Position numbers and translations under genes: made by a program. A stretch of DNA of 29,583 nucleotides. It comes from a virus. Within the stretch, counting starts at the first letter, position 1. Every line of letters starts with the position of its first letter. The stretch is from the IMG/VR virus record IMGVR_UViG_3300025626_000094, positions 1-29,583 of that record; one strand, given 5' to 3'. Shown here one piece after another: positions 6,172-13,598 of the stretch. The notes under the pieces were generated by a model. That model saw only the letters and a program-made list of their open reading frames with translations. It did no database searches and had not been told where the DNA came from.

Positions 6172-9078
6172 ATGAAATTTAAAAGTAATATAGAAATACA
6201 AGCTGGCCTAGAAGACAAAGACGGTCAGGTAGGAAGCAGCGGTCAAATACTAGCTTCAACTGGTAGTCAAGTTGATTGGATAGATCCAGCTAGCATAGTC
6301 ACGTCGGCAACAGACGTGGTTATAGAGTGTAAAAACACTTCAGGCGTTACTATATCAAAAGGCACACCAGTTTACCAAACAGGTAATGTTGGTGCTACGG
6401 CTGTTATAGAGATAGCGGTAGCTGATGCTTCTGATGAAGATAAGATGGCTGCTATTGGACTTTTACAGTCTGACCTTGTAAATAATGCTTTTGGATATGT
6501 AGTTGTAACAGGAGAGCTTTTAAACATCACCACATCACCTATAGACGGATCGACTCCTACTGTTGGAGATACAATATATGTAAAACCCGGTGGAGGCTTA
6601 ACTCTTACAAAACCAACTGGTGTTAATTTTATACAAAACGTAGGTTTAGTTGGTAAAGTATCTGGTGGAAACGCTGGGTCTATTACAGTATCCTCTATTA
6701 TGCGTACAAACGATGTACCCAACCTGCCTGAGGGTAGAATATGGGTAGGTGATGGAAATACTATAGTGTCTGATACAGTTTATGTAGATGAGCCAAATAA
6801 TAGAGTCGGGATCGGAACGACTAGTCCTAATACAGCTTTAGAAGTAGACGGAACTATTTCAACAACTACATCTGATTATGTACAGGGATCAACAGGTTCT
6901 AGGCTACTTCTTGAAACTTCCGGTTCAGGAAATACTCACTCATATATTCAAGCTCAAAACGTTGGTGGAACAAGTAACAATGAAGACTTAGCTCTTCAAT
7001 TATACGGAGGCAACGTAGGTATAGGAACTAATAGTCCTGGTGTTAAGTTAGATGTAGTAGGGGATGTTTATTTAAGACAAACAACATTTACTAACATAGT
7101 TAGACCATATTCCACTCAACAATTAACATTACTAGGAGGAGGGGCTAATACTTTATTTGTAAACGGTAACGTAGGTATTGGAACTACTGGTCCTAGTGAG
7201 AAATTAGAGGTAGATGGAAATGTACAAATAGGTAGTACAACAGATGCTAAACTTTATATGGTTTCTACAGGTGGTAATGGAAACAATGAAAGATTTTTTA
7301 TTGAAGGTTATGCTGACGGAGGAACTTATGGAGGTGGGTTTAAATTATCAACAAGAAATGATGTTAACGTATTTAATACTGCTGTAACTGTTAATAGAAA
7401 CGGCAACGTCGGGATAAAAGGAACAGGAACAAAACTTGGATGGGAGAGAGCAAGTGACAATTCTCCTAATATTGTTTATTTAACTAAAAATGAGGATTTA
7501 GGTGTTAATGGAAACGCTAAACTGCACGGATATGATGGGATAGTATTTAGTACGGCAGGTTCTGAATCCGAACGAATGCGCATAGACTCGAGTGGCAACG
7601 TCGGTATCGGAACGGATAGTCCAACAAACTACAAACTTGAAGTTGATGGTACAGTTGAAGGGTCTGCTTTCTCTGTAGATGGAGCATCATCAAGAATATT
7701 TGCACCAGCAGGGGCAACATACAACGGGAATGGAACTCAAACAGGTTATTTAATAGCAAAACTTCCAGATAATGGAGCAAGTGGAGTAAATAATATGATG
7801 ACTGGAGTAATACGAGTTTTTGATTATACATTTCACGAATCATTTGATATACATTTTGCAGGATACTGGTACTCGGGTTACAATTGGACTAATTGTACTG
7901 CTTGGATAGGCAGTTCATCTTATGATGATAGAAATTTTACCGTTCGTTTTGGAGCAATGACTGGGGCTGCTGGAGCCGGCACTAGACCCTATATTACAAT
8001 AGGAGAAGGAAGTTCTACGTGGACCTACTGTAAGTTTAGTGTAATTAACTATGAACCAGGACATTCAAACTACCAGGCCTACAAATGGGATAGTGGTTGG
8101 AGTATGGATATAAGCGTAACAAATCCAGGGGTTGTCGCAAGTACTATTTCTAATTGTCAAGTAAACAATTGGGCTAGAAACGGTCAAGATCTTTACTATG
8201 GATCTGGATCTGGCAACGTCGGGATCGGGACGACTAGTCCACTTGGTCCTTTAGAAGTTTACAGATCAAATAGTGGTGGGTTAGGTGGATACATTGTTAT
8301 TAATAACGATGGAACCACAGTAGGAAATGAGACTGCATTAATGTTTGGAGATGGTGGTAGTACAAGTATAAGAGCAGCTATTTCTTCTACTACAGAAAAT
8401 TCACCTTATTTTGGTGATTTAAAATTTAAAACAGGAGGCTCTGCATACAGTTCATTGAATACCAGAATGATTGTTAAGGGCACTGGCAACGTCGGTATTG
8501 GTACGACTAGTCCTCAAGCTAAACTTCACGTATCAGGAGGTTCTTCTATTGAAACAACTTTAATAGTTGGCGCTGAAGGAACTGGTAATGACAAATCAGC
8601 AAGAGTGTTTTTAAATGAAGGAGAGGGAGGGGTTACCAATTCAAAAGACTATGGATTTTCAGTAGCTTATGATGGACAAGGTGCTCAATATGGGGGCTTA
8701 TCTGCAAACCAATTTGGAATACTTAGACATAACAACAGTGCTGCTGGAGCTGCTGTAATGGTTATGAATAGAGCCAATAACAACACAGTGTTTTCAGGAA
8801 CAGTTACAGGAACCAACTTTATACTATCTTCTGATGAAAAGCTAAAAGAAAATATTGAAAAAGCCTGTGATAATAGAATTAAAGCAGATTGGAAAACTTT
8901 TGAATTAAAAACTGAAAAAGGACAAAAGAGATACGGAGTTATAGCTCAAGAGTTAGAAAAGACTAACCCAGAGTTTGTAAGAGAAGACACACAAGGGTTT
9001 AAGTCAGTTGCTTATATAGATTTACTAATCGCTAAAATTGCTGAGTTAGAAGCAAGATTAGAAAAAGCAGGAATATAA
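6172..9078 (+). CDS. Large tail fibre/spike (968 aa) with C-terminal S74 self-cleaving chaperone
   Basis: A long adhesin-like protein. Residues ~1-200 form a beta-rich attachment domain (VVIECKNTSGVTISKGTPVY). From ~210 to ~780 it carries about seven spaced copies of an NVGIGTTSP-type unit followed by K-L-x-V-x-G. The C-terminal ~85 residues are a Peptidase_S74 intramolecular chaperone: SSDEKLKENI, GVIAQELEKTNPEFV, then a closing coiled coil (LLIAKIAELEARLEKAG). In known S74 domains a Ser-Lys pair five residues apart cleaves the trimer after folding; S887 and K892 have that spacing here. The protein probably folds as a trimer and releases its last ~80 residues. It is the best candidate for the main receptor-binding spike. 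Confidence 0.88.
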   Translation: MKFKSNIEIQAGLEDKDGQVGSSGQILASTGSQVDWIDPASIVTSATDVVIECKNTSGVTISKGTPVYQTGNVGATAVIEIAVADASDEDKMAAIGLLQSDLVNNAFGYVVVTGELLNITTSPIDGSTPTVGDTIYVKPGGGLTLTKPTGVNFIQNVGLVGKVSGGNAGSITVSSIMRTNDVPNLPEGRIWVGDGNTIVSDTVYVDEPNNRVGIGTTSPNTALEVDGTISTTTSDYVQGSTGSRLLLETSGSGNTHSYIQAQNVGGTSNNEDLALQLYGGNVGIGTNSPGVKLDVVGDVYLRQTTFTNIVRPYSTQQLTLLGGGANTLFVNGNVGIGTTGPSEKLEVDGNVQIGSTTDAKLYMVSTGGNGNNERFFIEGYADGGTYGGGFKLSTRNDVNVFNTAVTVNRNGNVGIKGTGTKLGWERASDNSPNIVYLTKNEDLGVNGNAKLHGYDGIVFSTAGSESERMRIDSSGNVGIGTDSPTNYKLEVDGTVEGSAFSVDGASSRIFAPAGATYNGNGTQTGYLIAKLPDNGASGVNNMMTGVIRVFDYTFHESFDIHFAGYWYSGYNWTNCTAWIGSSSYDDRNFTVRFGAMTGAAGAGTRPYITIGEGSSTWTYCKFSVINYEPGHSNYQAYKWDSGWSMDISVTNPGVVASTISNCQVNNWARNGQDLYYGSGSGNVGIGTTSPLGPLEVYRSNSGGLGGYIVINNDGTTVGNETALMFGDGGSTSIRAAISSTTENSPYFGDLKFKTGGSAYSSLNTRMIVKGTGNVGIGTTSPQAKLHVSGGSSIETTLIVGAEGTGNDKSARVFLNEGEGGVTNSKDYGFSVAYDGQGAQYGGLSANQFGILRHNNSAAGAAVMVMNRANNNTVFSGTVTGTNFILSSDEKLKENIEKACDNRIKADWKTFELKTEKGQKRYGVIAQELEKTNPEFVREDTQGFKSVAYIDLLIAKIAELEARLEKAGI
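6799..8514 (+). repeat. Interspersed ~30-bp DNA repeats encoding VGIGTTSP units
   Basis: Within the 968-aa spike gene, GGCAACGTCGG is identical at 7402, 7594, 8212 and 8485, and diverged relatives lie at 6799, 7012 and 7168. Around 8212 and 8485 the match extends through ACGACTAGTCC, also present at 6799. These islands are richer in G and C than the surrounding codons. DNA-level identity over ~30 bases in an otherwise diverged gene is more than protein conservation requires, and could support recombination between modules. Confidence 0.75.
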
Positions 9079-9818
9079 TGCCAGGTGTACCAAATACAAC
9101 AGATTTTACGCTAGCAGATGTTATAGCAGCGGTGCTACCTTCATCTAATGATTTAGATGAATGTTTTACAGATGCGATTCAAGGAGCTTTTAATTATACT
9201 TACAATCCAGGTGGTAATCAAAACACCAACCTTTTAAATTTTAGAGATTACGGTAATGACACAGCTGCTCAAAATCAAGTGTATATTACACCTGATGAAT
9301 TTAATCCTACAGGGGCCTGCTCGACCAGTAGAACTGTACTTGCTTGGAAAAACAATAATCCAAATTCAGTTCAGAATGGAGATAAATTTTGGGAAGATGA
9401 TAATGGGTCACCAGGTGATCCCTACCCAGGAGGTGGAGAATTTCAGTTTTTTGGTGCTTTTACAGGGCTAAACTCTGCAAGTTTTAAATTATCTAGTTTA
9501 GGTATTGCTTCAAACGTAACGTTTTGTAGTTTACCTTCATTAGTATTATCTGATGTTTATTACAGTGTAAGTGGCGGAACGTCTACCCCTGTTGATTATT
9601 ATTATAGTAGTACTATTGGAAATGCAAGTAATTTATCGGTTGGAGATATTATTTATACAGATGCTGCATTAACAACTCCTCTAAATTATACGTCACTTTA
9701 CTATCTTCAAAACGGGAGTTCAGCTACAACAACTCACTGTACTACATCTTTTGTTGCTTTTATGTCAATTTCTGGAGTGTCAGGAGTTATTAAAGAAATT
9801 GGTTGTGATAGCCCATAA
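9078..9818 (+). CDS. Probable tail-associated structural protein (246 aa)
   Basis: Starts in the TAATG overlap with the stop of the S74 spike gene, so the two are likely translated together. It opens MPGVPNTTDFTLADVIAAVL, then LNFRDYG near residue 55; this opening recurs in flavobacterial phage structural genes as I remember them. Residues ~165-215 (YYSSTIGNASNLSVGDIIYT...LTTPLNYTSLYYLQNG) look like a small beta module. There are several Cys residues (for example ACSTS, FCSLP, HCTTS) but no membrane segment. Its position after the spike suggests a virion or spike-accessory protein. The function is not established. Confidence 0.6.
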   Translation: MPGVPNTTDFTLADVIAAVLPSSNDLDECFTDAIQGAFNYTYNPGGNQNTNLLNFRDYGNDTAAQNQVYITPDEFNPTGACSTSRTVLAWKNNNPNSVQNGDKFWEDDNGSPGDPYPGGGEFQFFGAFTGLNSASFKLSSLGIASNVTFCSLPSLVLSDVYYSVSGGTSTPVDYYYSSTIGNASNLSVGDIIYTDAALTTPLNYTSLYYLQNGSSATTTHCTTSFVAFMSISGVSGVIKEIGCDSP

Positions 9819-9820
9819 TA

Positions 9821-9844
9821 TAAATAAATAAATAAATAAATAAA
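9821..9844. repeat. Tetranucleotide microsatellite (TAAA)x6
   Basis: Six perfect tandem TAAA units run directly up to the ATG of the next gene (9846). They form an A-rich leader without a Shine-Dalgarno site. Such a tract can change length by slippage and so alter the leader of the 121-aa gene; here it is only seen, not shown to vary. Confidence 0.8.
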
Positions 9845-9845
9845 T

Positions 9846-10211
9846 ATGATTACTTACAAATGGGATATCCCAACAATGAATGCTCACATTCAAGCGGATG
9901 GACAAGACAACGTAATTTACACAGTACACTACAGATACACAGGTTCTGAAGAATCTGGAGGAGTTACTTATTCATCAACTAACATTGGAACACAGGGTTA
10001 TACATATGTAGCAGGTGAACCTTTTACACCTTATGAAAACACTGAAGCTTTTGAAGCTATAGTTATTGGGTGGCTTGAAGGATCTTTAGACGTAACATCA
10101 ATGCAAGCTAGCATAGCTGCAAATATACAATCTCAAATTACACCAGTAAATGAAGATTTATATTTTACGTGGCAAAATCCAACGCCTCCAGTTCCTCCTG
10201 TTGAAGAATAA
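9846..10211 (+). CDS. Small conserved phage structural-type protein (121 aa)
   Basis: The protein begins MITYKWDIPTMNAHIQADGQ, continues with VIYTVHYRYTGSEESGGVTY and GEPFTPYENTEAFEAIVIGW, and ends with a Pro-rich tail (QNPTPPVPPVEE). I recognise this layout (Y-x-W near the start, a VHW/YRYT beta strand, FxPY, a W at the start of the last helix) from many marine tailed phages, where it is encoded near tail fibre genes and usually called a structural or hypothetical protein. It is soluble, with no catalytic motif. Its place after the spike cluster supports a virion role, but this is inference. Confidence 0.65.
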   Translation: MITYKWDIPTMNAHIQADGQDNVIYTVHYRYTGSEESGGVTYSSTNIGTQGYTYVAGEPFTPYENTEAFEAIVIGWLEGSLDVTSMQASIAANIQSQITPVNEDLYFTWQNPTPPVPPVEE

Positions 10212-10212
10212 A

Positions 10213-10266
10213 TAGGTAAAAAAAACCTAAAACGGGTAATAATACTCGTATACCTGAAAAGGTATA
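10213..10266 (+). promoter_or_regulatory. Three tandem hairpins in the groEL leader
   Basis: Hairpin 1: TAGGT (10213-10217) with ACCTA (10225-10229), loop of seven A. Hairpin 2: ACGGGTA (10232-10238) with TACTCGT (10243-10249), one G-U pair, four-base loop. Hairpin 3: TATACC (10249-10254) with GGTATA (10261-10266), perfect, six-base loop. They lie end to end between the 121-aa gene and groEL. None matches a CIRCE operator. They could form a terminator, processing site or thermosensor-like leader. Confidence 0.55.
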
Positions 10267-10293
10267 ATCAAATCAAATTAAATTTAATTAAAT

Positions 10294-11847
10294 ATGAATG
10301 GAATTGTCAAGAACTTGAACTTTGGTGATGACGCCAGAGATCAAGTATTTAAAGGTATAGAGAAACTAGCAAAAGCCGTTAGCTCTACACTAGGGGCTGG
10401 CGGTAAATGCGTAATGCTAGAAGACAGTGCAGGTAACCCTATTATAACAAAAGACGGTGTAACTGTAGCAAATTCAATAATACTTTTAGACCCTGTAGAA
10501 AACATGGGATCTACTTTATTAAAAGAAGCTGCTAGAAAAACTGTACAAGAAGCCGGTGACGGAACAACAACAGCTACTGTATTAGCTCACTCTATATTAA
10601 AAGAAGCTTATGCTGTTTCTGGAAAGAAAAACTCTAGAGAAATTAAAGACGGTATAAATTCAGCTGTAGAAAAAGTTATAGATTACTTAGATACTATAGC
10701 TACCGATGTTAAAGGTAACATGTTAGATCACATAGCTTCTATATCGGTAAATAATGACAATGAACTAGGATCTATTATAGCAGACGCTTTTAGATCTGTA
10801 GATAATACAGGTATTGTAATGATGGAAACTGCCGGTGACGGTAAAACTGTTTCTGAATTAATTGAAGGAGTTCCTTATGACAAAGGTTTAACAAATTCTC
10901 ATTTCATTACAAACCCTCAAACAAAAACAGCGGAATTAGAAAACCCGTTAGTGTTAATAATGGAATCACCAGTTAACACTATAAGAGATATACAAAAAGT
11001 GCTGGAGTACGTAATAAAAAACAACAAACCTTTGCTTATAATAGGCGACTTAGAAGAAGGTGTTTTATCAACTCTAGCTACAAATAAGAAGAAAGGGAAC
11101 TTAAAAGTTAATGTAATTAACGCTCCAACTTACGGTATAAGTAAGAGAGAAGTTCTTGAAGACCTTTCTTTACTAACAGGTGCCACAATATTTAATGAAG
11201 ATTTAGGAGATGATGCAGATTCTATTGATTTAGATTATTTAGGTTCTTGTCTAAAAAGTGTTACGTCTCACGAGGACACTGTTATAACAGTCTCTGAGGC
11301 ATCCGAAAAGATAAAGGATGTAATACGTAGTATAAAAGAAAAGCTTACAAATAACACGCTTAAAAGTTGGGAAGTTATAAAGCTTGAAAAAAGATTATCA
11401 ATGCTAACTGCTAAAATTGCGGTGGTTAAAGTTGGTGCAAACTCTGAAGTAGAGTTAAAAGAAAAAACAGACAGGGTAGAAGATGCTATCTGCGCCACGA
11501 AAGCGGCTGTTAAAGAAGGTATTGTTCCAGGTGGAGGTGTTGCATTACTAAATGCAGGTCAAAAGCTAATAGCTAAAAATATAGGAGAAAAAGTTTTGTT
11601 AAAAGCAATACAAGCTCCTTACTTTACAATATTAGAAAACGCTGGAATAGAAATGTCTGATATACAAGACGAAGGAATTGGATTAAACGCTTTAACAGGT
11701 AAACCTGTAAATATGGTGGATCAAGGAATAATAGATCCGCTTATGGTAACCAAGAGTGCATTAAGAAACGCTGCGTCTGTAGCTACTACGATATTATCAA
11801 CTGATTGTGTAATTAATAATTTAAGAGCAAATGAAGGCGATAGGTAG
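10294..11847 (+). CDS. groEL: Phage chaperonin GroEL (517 aa)
   Basis: An ATP-driven barrel chaperonin that would fold client proteins in the host cytoplasm, with GroES as the lid. The sequence shows ITKDGVTVA (D54, matching the D52 ATP-site residue of the bacterial protein), GDGTTTAT at 88-95 (D89, equivalent to D87), VEDAICATKAAVKEG (D397, equivalent to catalytic D398) and VPGGGVALLNA at 411-421. Equatorial, intermediate and apical regions are all present. The protein is shorter than the ~548-aa bacterial GroEL and lacks the C-terminal GGM tail, ending CVINNLRANEGDR. It overlaps groES by 17 bases, with groEL first, the reverse of the usual bacterial order. The start ATG sits in an A/T-rich leader. 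Likely clients are capsid or fibre proteins (inference). Confidence 0.95.
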   Translation: MNGIVKNLNFGDDARDQVFKGIEKLAKAVSSTLGAGGKCVMLEDSAGNPIITKDGVTVANSIILLDPVENMGSTLLKEAARKTVQEAGDGTTTATVLAHSILKEAYAVSGKKNSREIKDGINSAVEKVIDYLDTIATDVKGNMLDHIASISVNNDNELGSIIADAFRSVDNTGIVMMETAGDGKTVSELIEGVPYDKGLTNSHFITNPQTKTAELENPLVLIMESPVNTIRDIQKVLEYVIKNNKPLLIIGDLEEGVLSTLATNKKKGNLKVNVINAPTYGISKREVLEDLSLLTGATIFNEDLGDDADSIDLDYLGSCLKSVTSHEDTVITVSEASEKIKDVIRSIKEKLTNNTLKSWEVIKLEKRLSMLTAKIAVVKVGANSEVELKEKTDRVEDAICATKAAVKEGIVPGGGVALLNAGQKLIAKNIGEKVLLKAIQAPYFTILENAGIEMSDIQDEGIGLNALTGKPVNMVDQGIIDPLMVTKSALRNAASVATTILSTDCVINNLRANEGDR

Positions 11848-12097
11848 AAACTTAATAATAAAGAAAGAAAAAGAAGGTATAACTCCTACAAAGGGAGGAT
11901 TACTTTTAGCTGAAAAACAAAGAGAAGATATCAGGTACATTAAAGCATCTGTAGTATCTCCAGGGGAAGAAGCTATTAATGCTGGTATGAAAGAAGGTGA
12001 TTTAATATATTACGACAGACATGCCGGTCATATCATAGAAATAAACGGTGATCCGTATCAAGTTATAAAAATGCAAGATATAGTTGTAGTTTTATGA
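11831..12097 (+). CDS. groES: Phage co-chaperonin GroES (88 aa)
   Basis: The lid partner of GroEL. The N-terminus MKAIGRNLIIKKEKEG matches the first strand of GroES. TKGGLLLAEK at 20-29 is in the position of the mobile loop that docks on GroEL. SVVSPGEEAINAGMKEGDLI at 40-59 corresponds to the V-x-x-x-G...VKVGD core, and YQVIKMQDIVVVL to the final strand. At 88 residues it is slightly shorter than bacterial GroES (~97), mainly in the loop and roof regions. It starts inside the end of groEL and ends in an ATGA overlap with the next gene, so the three are probably translated as one unit. Confidence 0.9.
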   Translation: MKAIGRNLIIKKEKEGITPTKGGLLLAEKQREDIRYIKASVVSPGEEAINAGMKEGDLIYYDRHAGHIIEINGDPYQVIKMQDIVVVL

Positions 12098-12534
12098 GAA
12101 TAGAAGCCAGTGACGTTAAAAAATTAGGATTATTAAAGCACTACAGAATAATACGTAAGTGGGCATGCAGAAATAATGATTTAAACGACGCTGATTTAGA
12201 ATTGTTAATATACCTTGATTGTTTGGACATGTTTACTAAACAAGATTTTAAAACAGGTTGTTTTTCATATAGTTGGGATAATAGAAGATGGAATAGATTA
12301 TTGAAAGAAGGTTGGATAGTTGTTTGGAGAAAAAGAAATCATACTACACAGAAATATCATATATATAAAGTATCCTTTAAAGGTAAGCAACTTATAAGTA
12401 GGTTGTACAGAATGATGCTCGGTACAGAAGATATACCAACTGGTAGAAGAAATAAAATAATGAAGGGGGATACTTATACTGATAAAGTGCTAAGTGTTTC
12501 TATAAAGAATGTAAACAATGATAAAACAAGATGA
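12094..12534 (+). CDS. Putative winged-helix DNA-binding protein (146 aa)
   Basis: ATG overlaps the groES stop in ATGA. The layout resembles MarR-type winged helices: LNDADLELLIYLDCLDMFT (helices, ~31-49), SYSWDNRRWNRLLKEGWIVV (recognition helix then first wing strand, ~58-77), and RNHTTQKYHIYKVSFKGKQL (wing, ~80-99). A helix with an aromatic/basic pattern follows (ISRLYRMMLGTEDIP). It is basic overall. If correct, it could regulate transcription of the phage or host, perhaps this block. No cofactor motif is visible. The assignment rests on secondary-structure pattern and is moderate. The gene overlaps the next by 17 bases. Confidence 0.5.
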   Translation: MRIEASDVKKLGLLKHYRIIRKWACRNNDLNDADLELLIYLDCLDMFTKQDFKTGCFSYSWDNRRWNRLLKEGWIVVWRKRNHTTQKYHIYKVSFKGKQLISRLYRMMLGTEDIPTGRRNKIMKGDTYTDKVLSVSIKNVNNDKTR

Positions 12535-12772
12535 ATCTATATTGGGTCAACCAATATTCCAAAATCCAGGTGTTCCAACGCCCTCTAATGAATTAGGTGC
12601 TGCTAAACCAGTTTTTAATCCTAACCAAGCAGGTAATGCTGAGTATATATTTGATACAGTTGATCAAAGACAAGCAACCATGCCTCAAAGGCAAATAACA
12701 CCTTTTGCTAAGTTAGATCCTATGCATAATGGAGAGCCTGGTGTGCAAAAAGAAGATTTCGAACAATTTTAA
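12518..12772 (+). CDS. Small hypothetical protein (84 aa), proline/glutamine-rich
   Basis: Starts inside the end of the winged-helix gene (17-base overlap) with ATGATAAAACAAGATG. The protein is polar and probably disordered: repeated Pro, Gln and Asn (PIFQNPGVPTPSNELGAAKP, PQRQITPFAKLDPMHNGEPG), an acidic end (KEDFEQF), no membrane segment and no catalytic motif. Tight packing with its neighbours supports a real gene. No family recognised. It could be a minor virion or scaffolding-type peptide, but this is not supported by motif. Confidence 0.55.
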   Translation: MIKQDESILGQPIFQNPGVPTPSNELGAAKPVFNPNQAGNAEYIFDTVDQRQATMPQRQITPFAKLDPMHNGEPGVQKEDFEQF

Positions 12773-12782
12773 ATATAAAAAC

Positions 12783-12971
12783 ATGAAAGACTATAAAAAC
12801 AAAGCATCAGTAGGGCAGAACGCTATATGGGATGGACCGTTAGATTTAGACGCATTGCCAAAAGGTAAAGGATCTAGTTCTGGAAAATACGGCATGGAAT
12901 TATCTAAAGCACATTGTGGATGTAGCTCTATAAAAGGACCTATTACTCAGATTGCTAAAGGTTCTATGTAA
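12783..12971 (+). CDS. Small hypothetical protein (62 aa)
   Basis: I choose the ATG at 12783: it follows the upstream stop by ten bases behind an A-rich leader, while the longer in-frame start (12729) lies inside the previous gene. The peptide is MKDYKNKASVGQNAIWDGPL followed by DLDALPKGKGSSSGKYGMELSKAHCGCSSIKGPITQIAKGSM. It is Gly/Ser/Lys-rich with a HCGCSS cluster, resembling other small basic phage peptides in this run. Its stop forms TAATG with the next gene's start. The function is unknown. Confidence 0.55.
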   Translation: MKDYKNKASVGQNAIWDGPLDLDALPKGKGSSSGKYGMELSKAHCGCSSIKGPITQIAKGSM

Positions 12972-13135
12972 TGAACATAGGAGACATAAAACTATACGCT
13001 TTAAACATAACCGCATTATCCGTTAGTATGACTAACATTGAGAACTATTTAAAAGTACTGCTATTATTAGTCAGTATAGGTTATACTTTGTCCAAATGGG
13101 TTGGATTAAAAGATGAAGAAAAAAAAGATAAATAA
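12971..13135 (+). CDS. Small membrane protein (54 aa), possible holin-related
   Basis: An open frame of 54 codons starts in the TAATG overlap at 12971 and ends with TAA at 13133-13135, three bases before the next start. It has a hydrophobic N-terminal part (KLYALNITALSVSM, residues 7-20) and a clear membrane helix (YLKVLLLLVSIGYTLSKWVG, 26-45), then a charged tail (LKDEEKKDK). Small phage membrane proteins with a short hydrophobic hairpin and charged tail are sometimes holins or accessory lysis proteins. A better holin candidate lies at 13907-14308, so I treat this as an unassigned membrane protein in the lysis neighbourhood. Confidence 0.6.
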   Translation: MNIGDIKLYALNITALSVSMTNIENYLKVLLLLVSIGYTLSKWVGLKDEEKKDK

Positions 13136-13137
13136 TT

Positions 13138-13419
13138 ATGCAACGTACAAACTCAAACTCACCGTTTCAAATAAAAGAAGCAGCTTACGAAAAGCAGAAT
13201 AGAAAAATGCGAAAAGAAAATCCAGGTATGGGTAAAAGACTCACAAGTGGCACAAGCCCTCGTAGAGTTTCTTTTGCTTGTAGATTTGCTGGTATGAAAG
13301 GAGCTATGAAAGATTCAAAAGGAGAGCCTACTAAAAAAGCAATGGCTTTAAAAAAATGGGGTTTTGGTAGCGTTGGTGCTGCAAGCAGTTTTTGTCAAAA
13401 AAATAAATCTAAAAAGTAA
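13138..13419 (+). CDS. DUF6321-type small protein (93 aa)
   Basis: The C-terminal half follows a pattern I recognise as DUF6321 in marine phages: RVSFACRFAGMKGAMKDSKG (~43-62), then PTKKAMALKKWGFGSVGAAS (~64-83), ending FCQKNKSKK. The N-terminal 40 residues are polar and basic (KQNRKMRKENPGMGKR). Two Cys sit at the RFxxACRF and SFC positions. The function of this family is unknown to me. The gene is part of a run of small, tightly spaced genes, and its start is preceded by an A/T-rich leader. Confidence 0.7.
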   Translation: MQRTNSNSPFQIKEAAYEKQNRKMRKENPGMGKRLTSGTSPRRVSFACRFAGMKGAMKDSKGEPTKKAMALKKWGFGSVGAASSFCQKNKSKK

Positions 13420-13429
13420 ATAAATAATT

Positions 13430-13594
13430 ATGAAAAATTACAACAAACAAGAAAAGAAAGACTTGATTAAAGACAATGCAATAGCAGACAAAGCATCCGC
13501 TATTAAAAATCTTAACAAAGGATATGGTTCTGAGTTAGGTAAATCACCTCTTAACATGGGAGGTTCATGGATGTCTAAGCACGTTAAGAAATAA
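13430..13594 (+). CDS. Small basic hypothetical protein (54 aa)
   Basis: ATG at 13430 lies in a leader (TAAATAATT) like that of the previous gene, and TAA is at 13592-13594, four bases before the next start. The peptide begins MKNYNKQEKKDLIKDNAIAD and ends SWMSKHVKK. It has a Lys-rich N-terminal helix, the motif GYGSELGKSPLNMGGSWM and a basic tail. It fits the size and spacing of neighbouring genes, and the frame fills a gap that would otherwise be empty. The role is unknown; Lys/Gly-rich peptides of this kind are often found beside virion genes. Confidence 0.55.
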   Translation: MKNYNKQEKKDLIKDNAIADKASAIKNLNKGYGSELGKSPLNMGGSWMSKHVKK

Positions 13595-13598
13595 GTTA

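Noticed and set aside
10212-10293. CIRCE heat-shock operator upstream of groEL
   Set aside because: The TTAGCACTC-N9-GAGTGCTAA form is absent. Only three short, unrelated hairpins are present.
12729-12782. Upstream in-frame start for the 62-aa gene
   Set aside because: It would lie deep inside the preceding gene. The ATG at 12783 follows that gene's stop and has the typical A-rich leader.
12971-13135. Calling the 54-aa membrane protein the holin
   Set aside because: The 133-aa protein at 13907-14308 has the stronger 3TM holin signature. The small one is kept only as an unassigned membrane protein.
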